Source of the DNA: Gryganskiella cystojenkinii
Lineage: Eukaryota > Mortierellomycota > Mortierellomycetes > Mortierellales > Mortierellaceae
Direction: 5' to 3'
Length of the DNA: 15,433 nucleotides
NCBI GenBank assembly: GCA_015852425.1
Contig: JAAAIG010000883.1
Coordinates: 1 to 15,433 of the forward strand
The notes below the pieces were generated by a model. That model saw nothing but the letters and a program-made list of their open reading frames with translations, had not been told where the DNA came from and made no database searches. Of the stretch, positions 1 to 9,101 are shown piece after piece. Made by a program: the position numbers and the translations under genes. How positions within the stretch are numbered: position 1 is the stretch's first letter; each line of letters begins with the position of its first letter.

Positions 1-300
1 ACACCTTACCCCAACGTGGCCCAATAAACGTTGTCATGAATCCCGAACAACGAGCTAAAGAAGACGACGAGGATGTACGAGTGTCACGTGCGCGAGGAGT
101 TTCCATCTCTGCGCGTCATCAAGCCTGTCGTCCCGTTCTTGTCCAATCCCGGTCATTGAAACTTCTAGCTCAAGAGCATCAGGACCGCCGCCCCCAAGTG
201 CTTCAGTCCGAGGGTCAAACGGTTCCGGCGATGGCGTTTGGCCAAGACGCCACAGAAATGGCGGAAACGACGCAGCAACCAGGAGTGACTATTCAACGGG
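1..300 (+). other. Stop-interrupted coding-like stretch upstream of the Ser-rich gene
   Basis: Read in the frame that leads into the ATG at 301, this stretch has codons strongly biased to C or G in the third position, like the clear genes further on. Examples are the segment around 76-156 (beginning MYECHVREEFPSLRV) and 169-285, which is rich in Arg and Lys. That frame is broken by stops at 25-27 (TAA), 37-39 (TGA), 157-159 (TGA), 166-168 (TAG) and 286-288 (TGA). Each is one C-to-T change away from an Arg or Gln codon. I see no GT-AG introns that would remove them. A different frame is open from an ATG at 36 to 446 but looks less like a protein. The stretch may be a decayed 5' end of the next gene, an exon whose splicing I cannot see, or a leader. 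Confidence 0.3.
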
Positions 301-2333
301 ATGTCGTATTGTCAGAGACGCGACGGCATATTGATCAACGCGCGTTCGCGACCATCTCTTCTTTCTGTACCTTCCGTGCCTACGATATCTGGTTATCTTT
401 TGAGTCATACCCAGCAGCAAAAGTACAACCATCAACAGTCCTCTGACAGTCAACAGGAACAGGAGCAACAACAGAAACAGCAACACTGTCCCTACCAGAC
501 AGGTGGTCCTGGTGGAGTGGCCACGTACGACTCTGACTTTACCTCAGATTCTTCAATGACCACATCGTCTTCTTCACCTTCTGTTCCTTTTTCTACTTTG
601 CAGCAAGGCCGGTTCCTGTCCATTCCAAAGACCAAAAGCATGGACAACGCAACCACGCCAGTGCCCATACCTCGAGTCACTGCTGCTCCTGAAGGTTTCT
701 CAAATGATCCTACTTTCATCTATCTTTGCGGTGGTAGTCATCGTATTGGAGAAGAAAAAGAAAGTGGGATCTCCGGCTCAAATGCCACCCGAAAGGAAGA
801 TTTGACCTCTGCGACTACCAACGGTGACAGCATTGACAACATCTTTGAGAGAACTTCATTCATGGCCGATTCATCCTCGCCTTCACCGTCGATCACGCTC
901 CCTGGCATGGGCAATAGAGATGGTCTCGTGGCTGGAGCGAAGAGTGTTGCCTCTTCTTCGTCTTCGCCCCTCACGGGTTCTCTGCCGATTACAACATCCA
1001 GTCAAAACAACAACAGCAACGACTGTTGCGAAAACGAGCTTTTTCAAATTGACACTGCTGAGGAAAGCCATGGTCCGGGCTCTATTATTCATTGCATCTC
1101 TTATAATTCTCGTCCTGGTCGCTCCTCATCTCCAACTGGCCACCAACAACAAAAGATCTCTGTTGCTCCAGCCATCTTTAAGCGGTCCTTTAATCCCTTT
1201 CATCGTCTCGAAGAAGTGAAACAGATCGATAACTCTCAAACCGTAGTCCAAGAAGAAATCTTGAGATCCACATTTTCGCCTTCGAATGGTGCTGTCGAAG
1301 ATGAAGAGCAAGAAGACACCGGTGCCGTTTCTTCCTCTTCCTCTTTCCCTCCCTCGTCCTCGTTATTGTTCTCGAGATCACTGTCAAACACAGGTGGTAT
1401 TCAAACCCGACAGTCTCCTGCTGACTCGAGTGTGATTCGTCCACCCTCTCCTCCCGCTGGCTCTAGGTTCGGAGCAAAGATGTCTCGACGCATGAGATCA
1501 TTTGGGCAGGCAGCTAAGAACCTCTTTAGATCCCGTACTAGGCGCGAGAGCAAAGGTCATGCGGCCATCAGATCGGACTCTGGTACCGAGTTGGCCATGA
1601 ATACTGATACCAGCGCTGGTGTGTCAATGATACCGAAATCCATGACCACGGCTTTAGTCACCATCGCCCGCAAAGAAGAACCTAGAGACCAATCGAACAC
1701 AAACTTTTTCAAAAGCTCAATCGATCGCTGTTCTCATTCAGTCGCTCTCGCTCGGTCCAGATCACCACCTTCAACCCCTCCTCTCCCACTGTCGCCACTA
1801 CTAGGGCTACTGTTCCTTGTATGCCTTCGATGGCAACGCCTCGCATCCCCAACTCCCTTCTCGCTCTTGTCACCCAAGCTCAAGGTCATGATATATATGA
1901 GATTCAAAACCGAGCCCAAAATCAAGTTCAAGGTACTACCATATCGATTTCCTCTCCTCCTTCAAGTCGTCCGTACTCTTCATTCTCAATGGTTGCTCCT
2001 GAGTGCTTAGTTTCTCCGACATTGTCTTCGACCTCGGTTTCAAGTTCGATCACAGTCGTAGATCGTTATCCTCAGACTCTCCACCTCGCAGCCGACTCGG
2101 TGCCACTCAACGAAGACAGACAAGGCCAACAGCAGTGCCAACGACACGACCAACAGCACGACTTGGGTCAAAGGCGACTGGATCTGTACGAGGCGATGAT
2201 GATGGCAAATAGCGGCAACATTGCCAGAGAGCGTCGTGCGCCAAGTCGTGAGCAACGGTTCCAGAAAGCGCTGCAAGAAGAACACCAGCAGCCAGAAGAA
2301 CAAGACTTGTTAATTTACGTGCTACAACAATAG
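301..2333 (+). CDS. Ser/Gln-rich low-complexity protein, reading frame disturbed
   Basis: I do not recognise this gene. The first ATG-initiated frame runs 301-2010. It encodes a Ser/Pro/Thr-rich, probably disordered protein with a Gln-rich tract near residues 45-62, poly-Ser runs, acidic patches, and a basic patch near residue 400 (SRRMRSFGQAAKNLFRSRTR). After about 1715 this frame turns into an unlikely hydrophobic tail. The frame one base back is open from 1686 and takes over with Ser/Arg-rich and then Gln-rich sequence until TAG at 2331. A missing base in the A-run near 1711-1714 would join the two. Beyond that TAG the same frame continues Gln-rich for about ten codons and ends at TGA 2421. 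Around 2003-2212 a third frame also looks coding. There is no signal peptide, membrane segment or known domain. It could be a decaying gene, a gene with sequence errors, or one with introns I cannot place. The start is uncertain. Confidence 0.45.
433..486 (+). repeat. CAG/CAA-rich tract encoding poly-Gln-like segment
   Basis: About 18 codons dominated by CAA and CAG give a Gln-rich segment broken by Ser, Glu, Asp and Lys. A second CAA/CAG cluster lies at about 2325-2360 in the 3' part of the same gene, across the TAG at 2331. Such tracts are prone to length change by slippage. Confidence 0.6.
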
Positions 2334-2423
2334 CAACATCAGCAACAGCAGCCACAGCAACGAAGACGTCCTTGGACAGTGTACACTAGCCACTCACAAC
2401 CCAATTTTTCTTTGGTTTTTTGA

Positions 2424-3526
2424 CCCGATCGGACGAAAGGCATCCACCCACGCACAAGGATAAACGACTTTGTAAGACTGTCTCTGTTCACTGTGGTCGA
2501 AGCATGGCCGACATGAGTCCATGTGGGGGTAAAAAAAAAGTTCGAATCACGCGTTAGTTACGACAAAGTACTGGCAGAGAACGTGGCTTTCAAGCTAGTG
2601 CAAGGACGCACAGACAGGGGAGCCAGACGTAAGAAAATGACAGTTGAACAAAATATCGGCAATAATCTTTCAAAAAAAAAATAAAAAAAAAATGGCGGGT
2701 CTTTTTTTAGCGGCCACAACTGGACATGGAGTGTCGAGAGCAGAAAGATGAAAGAGAAGAGCAAAAGGCCTTCAAAATCATAATGAACACCAGGGCGCTG
2801 GCCTTTCTCTCGCTCGCTGTTTTTCTTTTCTCCGAACAAAAACAGAAAAACAGCTTATGTGAGCTCCTTTTATTAAATTGTTGCGGTGCAGGAAAAAAAA
2901 AAAAGAAGAGAGGCCGTTAGAATCGCTTCTGGTCGCACATCACCCCTCCTGTTTAGCATTTGTCCCTGTGCCTGAACGGTCTTTTCTGATTCGACTGATT
3001 GGACATTCTTTTCTTTCTTTGTTCTGGACCAAACAAAATAAATTGAGTCTCGAGCCTTGACCTTTTCCTTCTCCACCTTTTGCTTCTCTATCCCCTCCTC
3101 CCTCTCTCTTTTTTTTTTTTTGCATTCACTCATCATCTCTTTTTCTTCATTCCTTTTGCATCATACTATATTCATCCCTTCCCTTATCTATTTCCATCTC
3201 ATTACTCTTTGCTCGCTACTCCTATACTCCTATTTTTTTTTTGTCCATTTAGCATTCCCTTGTTCAGTCTTCCTCCGTGTCACGACCCTGCTTTGCACAT
3301 CTCTGTCCTCTTTCCTTTGCTCTGTTATTGTCCTATCTCAGCCCCCCATTCTTTATTATTCACCTCAACATACACACACAAAAGAACACCTAGCCACCTC
3401 GCCGCCGCCTACGCCATCTGTTGTGTTTCTAGGAAACTCTTTCAACAACCTACCCCTCCCTCCCCGAAGAGCCAAGCCCAAGCATAATAGCAGGCATCAT
3501 ACCCATACGACAATAACGAAATCACC
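2424..3526 (+). promoter_or_regulatory. noxA: Gene-free stretch and C/T-rich leader of the NADPH oxidase gene
   Basis: No convincing gene is seen here. Long A-runs lie at about 2531-2539, 2672-2691 and 2893-2904. From about 3057 to 3480 the plus strand is extremely pyrimidine-rich, with poly-T tracts near 3110-3121 and 3233-3241. It then becomes C/A-rich up to the ATG at 3527. This suits a promoter and 5' untranslated leader for the oxidase. A 241-codon open frame at 3057-3782 crosses this region but is Ser/Phe/Leu repetitive and overlaps the oxidase start out of frame, so I treat it as a by-product of the composition. Confidence 0.5.
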
Positions 3527-5221
3527 ATGTTCAAGGCCCTTGAGACCTGGACGGCTCGCCGTTACATCTTTTTCACCATCTGGCTTCTCGTCCACATTGG
3601 TCTCTTTATTTTCGGTGTCCTCCGTGTCAAACTCGTGCCCGAACTCAGGAACCTCAACGAACCCCTCGGTTATTCACTCTGGATCGCCCGTGGAGGAGGT
3701 ATCTGTCTCATCTGGGATTGTTCCATCATCCTTTTACCCGTCTGTCGAAACATTCTCAAGCTCCTCCGAGTCTCGTTCTTGAACCGTCTTATCCCCATTG
3801 ATGAAGGCATCTGGTTCCACAAGATCACAGCTTATTCCATCCTGGTCTGTACTACCATCCATGCCGTCGGTCATTATATCAATTTCTTCAAGATGGATAT
3901 TCAGTATCGTGTCTATCATAAAGAGGGCTTTACTATGTCTGCGGCCGAGCTTCTTTACAAGTCCCCCGCTGGAGTCACGGGCCATATCATGTTGTTGTGC
4001 ATGGTGTTGATGTACACGACTGCAAAACAAACCCAGAGAAACAAGTCCTTTGAATCCTTCTGGTACACACATCATCTCGCTTTTGTCTTTTTGGGTTCGC
4101 TCATGTTCCATGGAATCGGCTGTATCGTCAAGGACATTGAGGGCAATTGCCGTGGTTACAGGAGTTATCGGTTCCTCCTGGTCGGCTATATCCTTTATAT
4201 CATCGAACGTGGAGTCCGTATGTACAGATCCAGACAGGAAACCCGGTTGGTGAAAGCGATCCAACACCCTGCAGGAGTCATTGAGCTTCAAATCCAAAAG
4301 CCTTCTTTCCAATACAAGCCTGGTCAGTACCTTTTCATCAATGTCCCCGACGTGAGCAAGTACCAGTGGCACCCGTTTACGATCACGTCCTCGCCTTTCG
4401 AAGATTATGTCTCGGTTCATATTCGACAGGTCGGTGATTGGACTCGTGCACTCGGTAGTCGTATGGGTGTCGAGAAGGAGGAACGTGGTGGTAAACCTGG
4501 CGGGGGCGCAGGAGCTCGTCAAGCCGCAGTATCAGGGCCCGCAAGACCATATGGTGCCCGTCCTGAAAAGAACGTTGAGCTTGTCGACGATCGTGGTCAA
4601 GAGATTCGAGTTCGAGCAGGATTTTCGATGCCAGCGGTCAAGATTGACGGTCCGTTTGGTGCTCCCACAGAAGATGTCTTTGATCATGAGATTGTCGTCT
4701 TGGTCGGTTCCGGTATCGGTGTCACTCCTTTTGCGTCAATCTTGCGTGATATCTGGTACAGAGCCAACAACAACATGCCGCTCAAGACGAAACGGATCGA
4801 GTTTTATTGGGTCTGCCGAGATCTCGCCTCGTTGAAATGGTTCCAGTCCCTGTTGGCGACGATCGAGGGATCGATGTTGCATGTCAAGTTGAACATTCAT
4901 ATATATTGCACAGCGGTCATGAAGCCAGATCAGCACCACAACATTGCATTGCATCTTCACGACGATTTCTCAGGCACAGATACCATCACAGGTCTTCGCG
5001 CCTTGACCAATTTCGGACGACCCAATTTCGGTGCCATCTTTTCCGATCTTCGTCAGGGTATCGTGGACGGGACGTATCTACCCGGCGCGAACCAGGAACT
5101 CGTCGTCGATGTCGCTGTTTTCTTCTGTGGTCCCGGAGCCATGGCCAAATCCCTTCGCAAGGAATCCAGAATCCAGAGTAAGAACGGTGTCAAGTTCTCG
5201 TTCCGCAAGGAACATTTCTAA
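3527..5221 (+). CDS. noxA: NADPH oxidase, NoxA type (ferric-reductase-like flavocytochrome)
   Basis: This is a 564-residue membrane flavocytochrome of the gp91phox/Nox family. It moves electrons from NADPH through FAD and two hemes to oxygen, making superoxide on the far side of the membrane. Hydrophobic segments lie near residues 13-33, 52-71, 100-118, 150-166, 180-198 and 215-228. The four heme-ligand histidines are H98 and H112 (14 apart) and H182 and H195 (13 apart), the gp91phox spacing. The FAD motif HPFTITSSP is at 282-290. The NADPH site GSGIGVTPF is at 394-402, and CGPG is at 534-537. The C-terminus FRKEHF matches the fungal Nox ending. No EF-hands are present, so it is not a NoxC/Nox5 type. 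The gene is intronless, unlike its neighbours. The start has a good context (aatcaccATG) and the expected short cytosolic N-terminus. In other fungi NoxA works with NoxR, Rac and a p22phox-like subunit; none of these is in this window. Confidence 0.96.
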   Translation: MFKALETWTARRYIFFTIWLLVHIGLFIFGVLRVKLVPELRNLNEPLGYSLWIARGGGICLIWDCSIILLPVCRNILKLLRVSFLNRLIPIDEGIWFHKITAYSILVCTTIHAVGHYINFFKMDIQYRVYHKEGFTMSAAELLYKSPAGVTGHIMLLCMVLMYTTAKQTQRNKSFESFWYTHHLAFVFLGSLMFHGIGCIVKDIEGNCRGYRSYRFLLVGYILYIIERGVRMYRSRQETRLVKAIQHPAGVIELQIQKPSFQYKPGQYLFINVPDVSKYQWHPFTITSSPFEDYVSVHIRQVGDWTRALGSRMGVEKEERGGKPGGGAGARQAAVSGPARPYGARPEKNVELVDDRGQEIRVRAGFSMPAVKIDGPFGAPTEDVFDHEIVVLVGSGIGVTPFASILRDIWYRANNNMPLKTKRIEFYWVCRDLASLKWFQSLLATIEGSMLHVKLNIHIYCTAVMKPDQHHNIALHLHDDFSGTDTITGLRALTNFGRPNFGAIFSDLRQGIVDGTYLPGANQELVVDVAVFFCGPGAMAKSLRKESRIQSKNGVKFSFRKEHF

Positions 5222-5458
5222 GATATAATCTTCACTCTTTCATAGTTTAGACGCACCAAACATTCAAAAAGAAAAAAACATGTATATCCCCTCCTCGTAA
5301 TCTTTTCTCTTTCAGTATCGAGAAAAAAAAATGGAAGAGTTCAAAGTGACGTTCTATTGAAAAGAAATTGTCTATGTCTATGAGGATGAATTATGTGAGA
5401 AAGAGAGAGGGGATGAGGGGGAATAGTAATGTCTACAGACAGTCTAGGGACTAACAGT

Positions 5459-6997
5459 TTAAAGGAAGAACTTGTAAATGGCGAAACCGGCGACGGCAGC
5501 GACAGCAACGAGAATTTGGGTGGCGCTGTGACAATGAATAAAATTGCCAGGTTGTGGCGTGATCGGGAGCATGTTGCAAAAAGGAAAGACAGATTGGCAC
5601 CAAATGGTCAGTACAAACGTGTTCCCCAAACTATGAGAGCAAACTGAGACTTCGTTGTATGCACCCCCTACGTTCTTTGAGCTGACAAACACCAATTCCA
5701 CCAATTTTATCCGCTAATCCTTCCATCCCCATAAAGATCCCTCATGCAAACCCACACCTGCACACATCCACACACCCATACCACTTTGTCAACCATGGGA
5801 GTAGAAGGAGACGATAGATCCAATCAGATAAAAAAAAGGACGCTTCGTTCTTCTTATTGATGATGAGGAGAGGTTGTTCTTTGTTGTTTGGAAGGGTATG
5901 ATCTGCTCGAGCACTGCGATGGATTCTACGGCTCATCTTCTTGTAGTAGTAGAGGTGATGGTATTCGTTGGTGGTGATGGTGTCTGAGGAGCCATGATGC
6001 AAGATTGTCGAGAAGCTTCCCGGGATAAATGATTTGTAAACCTGTTGCCGTCCGCCCACTCTTGCGACTCTGTTGGGACAAGGGAGAAACGGGCGGCGCC
6101 AAACGGAAAAAAGCAGTTTTCCCACCCTTCAATCCTATCTCAGCTGTATCCTTTCCACCTCTTTAGAAAAATCCTTTAACCCAAGAAACCAACCTTCCAG
6201 AGTCCTGGCTCTCCTTGGCGGGGATGGGCTTGGGGGTACCAGAAGAGGCGGACTTGGCCTTCTTGCCAGAGTTCTATTACCAATCAACGCGATACAGTGG
6301 GAGAGAGAGGGGAGAGGGGGGTGTGATGTCGTTAGCTGTAATTCTCATTGACTGTTATCAGATCAAAAAAGAGAGAACCGTGCTTTTGTGTGCATGCTTG
6401 CGCCTCTGTCGTAGTTCAGGTGCACACAAACGAAGAAAAGCGAGAAAGAGTGAGGGAGAGAAACAGAAAACTTACATCAGCCTGGAACTCTCCGATGAAC
6501 ATCTTTGCCATGATCTCACGGGCCTCATCCGAATGTCCGACATCCTCGAAGGACTCGGTGGCATCCTTGCCGGCCTCGTCAATCAAAACCTCCTCTCCAC
6601 CGGGATGCTAAAAAATGAGTGAATGTTGAGTGAGAGAGGAACAAAAAAGGTGAGTGGCAGAGTCGACAAGGGGATCAATCTGATCAGCAGATGTGGCCGA
6701 GAGAGAGAACTTCGGGGTAGTCGAGGTCAGCAATCTCTGAAATAACACAAAAAGAAGAAATTGAATTTGGACTGGGTCCGAGCTATGACTCTTTCATCTC
6801 ATCATCCGAGGAGGACAGAAATAATATTCCGTTGGCTCGGTAAGGAATGATTTGAAATTGAAGAACAGGAAAATAAGACACACCTCGTCAATGAAGTCGG
6901 TGCAGTCGTAGACCTTGCCTCCGACGGCGAGGTAGAGGCTGTCCTTGGTGGCATGGTTGGCCAAGTCGGCGGTGGTGAAGGTCTTGATCTCGGACAT
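5459..6997 (-). CDS. CYB5: Cytochrome b5, tail-anchored, four exons
   Basis: The spliced model gives 130 residues: exons 6884-6997, 6476-6607, 6194-6273 and 5459-5525, all on the minus strand and phase-consistent. It carries single electrons to ER enzymes such as desaturases and hydroxylases. The heme domain starts [16 protein letters not shown]. Exon 1 ends DFIDE and exon 2 opens HPGGEE, so the conserved motif is rebuilt exactly across the intron. Heme ligands are H39 (HPGG) and H63 (VGHSDEA), with the usual spacing of 24. Exon 3 is a Lys/Ser/Pro-rich linker. Exon 4 encodes the hydrophobic tail anchor, about residues 113-130, ending IYKFFL. Introns are 276, 202 and 668 nt; the last is long for this locus and has a weak donor (GTTGGT). 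If it were retained, the protein would end after about ten further residues at 6163-6165 without a membrane anchor. The gene is convergent with the oxidase, 237 bp apart. Confidence 0.92.
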
Positions 6998-7102
6998 TTT
7001 GAATATGAAGCGTTGTGGATGGAACGAAAGGTGGAGGGAGGGTACCAAAAAAAGGAAGAAAAAAAAAATATCCAACAAATTCCAGGTTCCAGGAACAGAC
7101 AG

Positions 7103-7112
7103 ATCACGTGAT
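7103..7112. promoter_or_regulatory. Perfect palindrome ATCACGTGAT (E-box, bHLH-type site)
   Basis: A 10-bp perfect palindrome with a CACGTG core lies about 106-115 bp upstream of the cytochrome b5 start, inside the 173-bp gap after VTI1. In yeasts, TCACGTGA is the binding site of bHLH factors of the Cbf1/Tye7/Pho4 kind. Assigning it to the cytochrome b5 promoter is inference from position. Confidence 0.45.
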
Positions 7113-7170
7113 TAAAGCTTCATTTTATTTTTTGGGGGAACCAAAATGTCATCATGTCGTCTATCCTTGT

Positions 7171-8719
7171 TTATCCAAAGATCTTACGGTAGAGGACAAA
7201 GAGGATCAAAAACACGAGAACAATGATGATTGAGGCCGTAATCATCTTGTTGGTGGCCATGCTAAAATCAACATTGGGTAAAAAAAACAACAAAAAACAA
7301 AACGCAGCCAAAAGTCAGTTCTTCGATTCAACGGATCCTTGATCAGCATATACAAGCCCATGATTGATCCTATGCTTACCGGCGCGCCATTCCCTTTAAT
7401 GTGCGGGAAGCCTTGTCGATACTCGAATCTGCCTCCAACAACTAGATATTCAGAGCAAACACAAACAAAGTTAATAATGTTTCATCAGGTATTCCTTGAC
7501 GCCATATAAATTCTCAAATACATCTTTTGAGGGCGAAACTTGTCCTTACAGTGTTCCGGGTATGAATAATCTGCTCACGCTGTCCTCTCAAGTCGGTCAA
7601 AATTCCAGCGCCCAAGGATTCTAATTGATGTATATGATACGATAGAGCAGCGCCATGTCAGTAATCGGGTCCATGATCTACCTGTTTAACCAACACCCTG
7701 ATCAAAAGAGTCCTGCAACTGACCTGTCTCGAGCGCCACCTTATGACTGTCCTGCAAACGCCTGCTGCTCTCTGCAAGTCTGTCTGTGCCGTTCAAGAGT
7801 CGCGTGCGCTGGTCCATAGAGGCAGCATCAAGATCAATGCCTCCGCTGATACCTCCCAAGAGCTCATCTCTGTCTGAGGTAGATCGTGATGTCGATTGAG
7901 CACGCTTCTAATGTAGTAAAAAACGTGGAGAAGAATAAAAAACAGGAAAAAGGAGTTAATATTACAGCAACCCCCCTTCTTAAAACAGACCATCGTTCCA
8001 TGATGAGTGAGCCTTCTTTTCATGTCCTAAAGATGTGGGTTCTTGTTTGATTCGCTTACAAGAGTCTGTTTGATACGATCCAGTTCTGTTTTGTATCCAC
8101 GAAATCTCGCCTGAAGACGGGTCTTGGATCCTTGAGGCAAGTTCAAGAGCTCCATCTCCATTTGCTGCAACTAAAAAAGTACCCAAAAAAACAAAGAAAA
8201 AAACGAGCGTAATCAGTCTTGATGCCCTCGTGCTTTCCAACCGTTGAACAAGTTTGTGGACCCTTCATCAATGATGAAAAGGCGCTAATTTCGAGAGCGT
8301 CCTTTCTCTCGACTTAAAAACGTTCTTGATGTTCTTACAATTTCATTCGCCTCGTCGATTTCTCGGTCTGTGGCGCGGAGAGTTTGCTTCTTGACCTCTG
8401 CATGGTAGAAGGACCGATTGGGCGTATCAATATTAGACACAGAGACAGAAATAGAAAAAAAGAAAAGGTCAGTCACACAGAGTCTGAGTCGGGGTTATTA
8501 TTGCCAAGAAGAAACTCATTCACTCTTTGCAAATTGTGGGGTGGCAATTTCTAGTGTTGGAACAGACGCAGCGAGATGAACAAACAAACGAGGAGCGGCG
8601 AATTGTTTACCTCCAGTCTGACTGCCAGAGGCGTTGAGTCTCTCGTGGATAGAGACCTTGATGGCCTCAAAGTCCTGCTCGTAACTTTCAAAGAGTTCTG
8701 AGCCTCCTGGTGAGTCCAT
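7171..8719 (-). CDS. VTI1: Vti1-type Qb-SNARE, seven exons
   Basis: The spliced model gives 228 residues (yeast Vti1 is 217). Exons on the minus strand are 8611-8719, 8339-8397, 8060-8170, 7724-7907, 7550-7620, 7380-7441 and 7171-7261, and every junction keeps phase. Vti1 is the Qb SNARE for fusion in Golgi, endosome and vacuole traffic. The N-terminal three-helix region starts MDSPGGSELFESYEQDFEAI and includes LPQGSKTRLQARFRGYK. The SNARE motif covers about 135-198, with the likely central-layer Gln at 168 in ILTDLRGQREQI, then LLEADSSIDKASRTLKGMARR. The membrane anchor is about 206-223, with a short tail RKIFG. Introns have GTAAG/GTAAA/GTCAG donors. An in-frame upstream ATG at 8860 would add a Pro/Ser/Leu-rich leader; I prefer 8719 because the Vti1 homology begins there. 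It is read in tandem with cytochrome b5, 173 bp away. Confidence 0.94.
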
Positions 8720-9101
8720 GCTGTGAACGGGTATGTGTGAGTGTGTTGAAGGAGAAAGGGAAAGAGGGAAGGTGCTGTCAAGAGCTGAAAAGGGGAGAAA
8801 CAGAATAGGGGAGTGGTCAGTGGGCAAACAAAGAGAAAGGGGGGTTGGTGGTGTTTGCAATGGGATTAGAAAAAAAAAAAAGCGGAAGCGAAGAAGAAAA
8901 AAAAAGGCAGTCGACTTTATCGCATGGCTGCTAGAATGCCACGATGCACCTGACCTGTCTTTGGGACAGAAGGATTTTTAAAAAAAAAAAAATGTGACGT
9001 CGACTTTTTTTTTTTTGCCACTGAAATGAAGTGTGGAATGAAACGCGACTTTTTTTTTGTTTTTCTTTGCATCAAACTGGACAGGAACAGGAACGAACAC
9101 A
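8720..9101. promoter_or_regulatory. Divergent promoter between VTI1 and SPC19, with repeated CGAC-T-run motifs
   Basis: These 382 bp lie between two divergent starts. A CGAC followed by T's occurs three times: at about 8912-8918 (short), 9001-9016 (12 T's) and 9047-9059 (about 9 T's). There are also A-runs at about 8870-8880, 8898-8905 and 8980-8992. Poly(dA:dT) tracts are known to keep fungal promoters free of nucleosomes; a shared open promoter is inference. No TATA box was identified. Confidence 0.5.

Noticed and set aside
151..168. Tiny intron removing the stops at 157 and 166
   Set aside because: The GT...AG span is only 17 nt, too short for splicing, and it would not restore the frame.
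2540..2548. GTTCGAATC, resembling the T-loop (B box) of a tRNA
   Set aside because: The flanks (A-run before, CACGCG after) do not pair as a T-stem and no A box or acceptor stem is found.
3057..3782. 241-codon plus-strand open frame ahead of and overlapping the oxidase
   Set aside because: Its composition follows the C/T-rich leader (Ser, Phe, Leu, Pro), and it overlaps the secure oxidase start out of frame.
3734..4522. 262-codon minus-strand open frame
   Set aside because: It lies wholly inside the NADPH oxidase on the opposite strand and has no recognisable motif.
8720..8860. N-terminal extension of VTI1 from an upstream in-frame ATG at 8860
   Set aside because: The added residues are Pro/Ser/Leu low complexity from the promoter, and Vti1 homology begins at the 8719 ATG.
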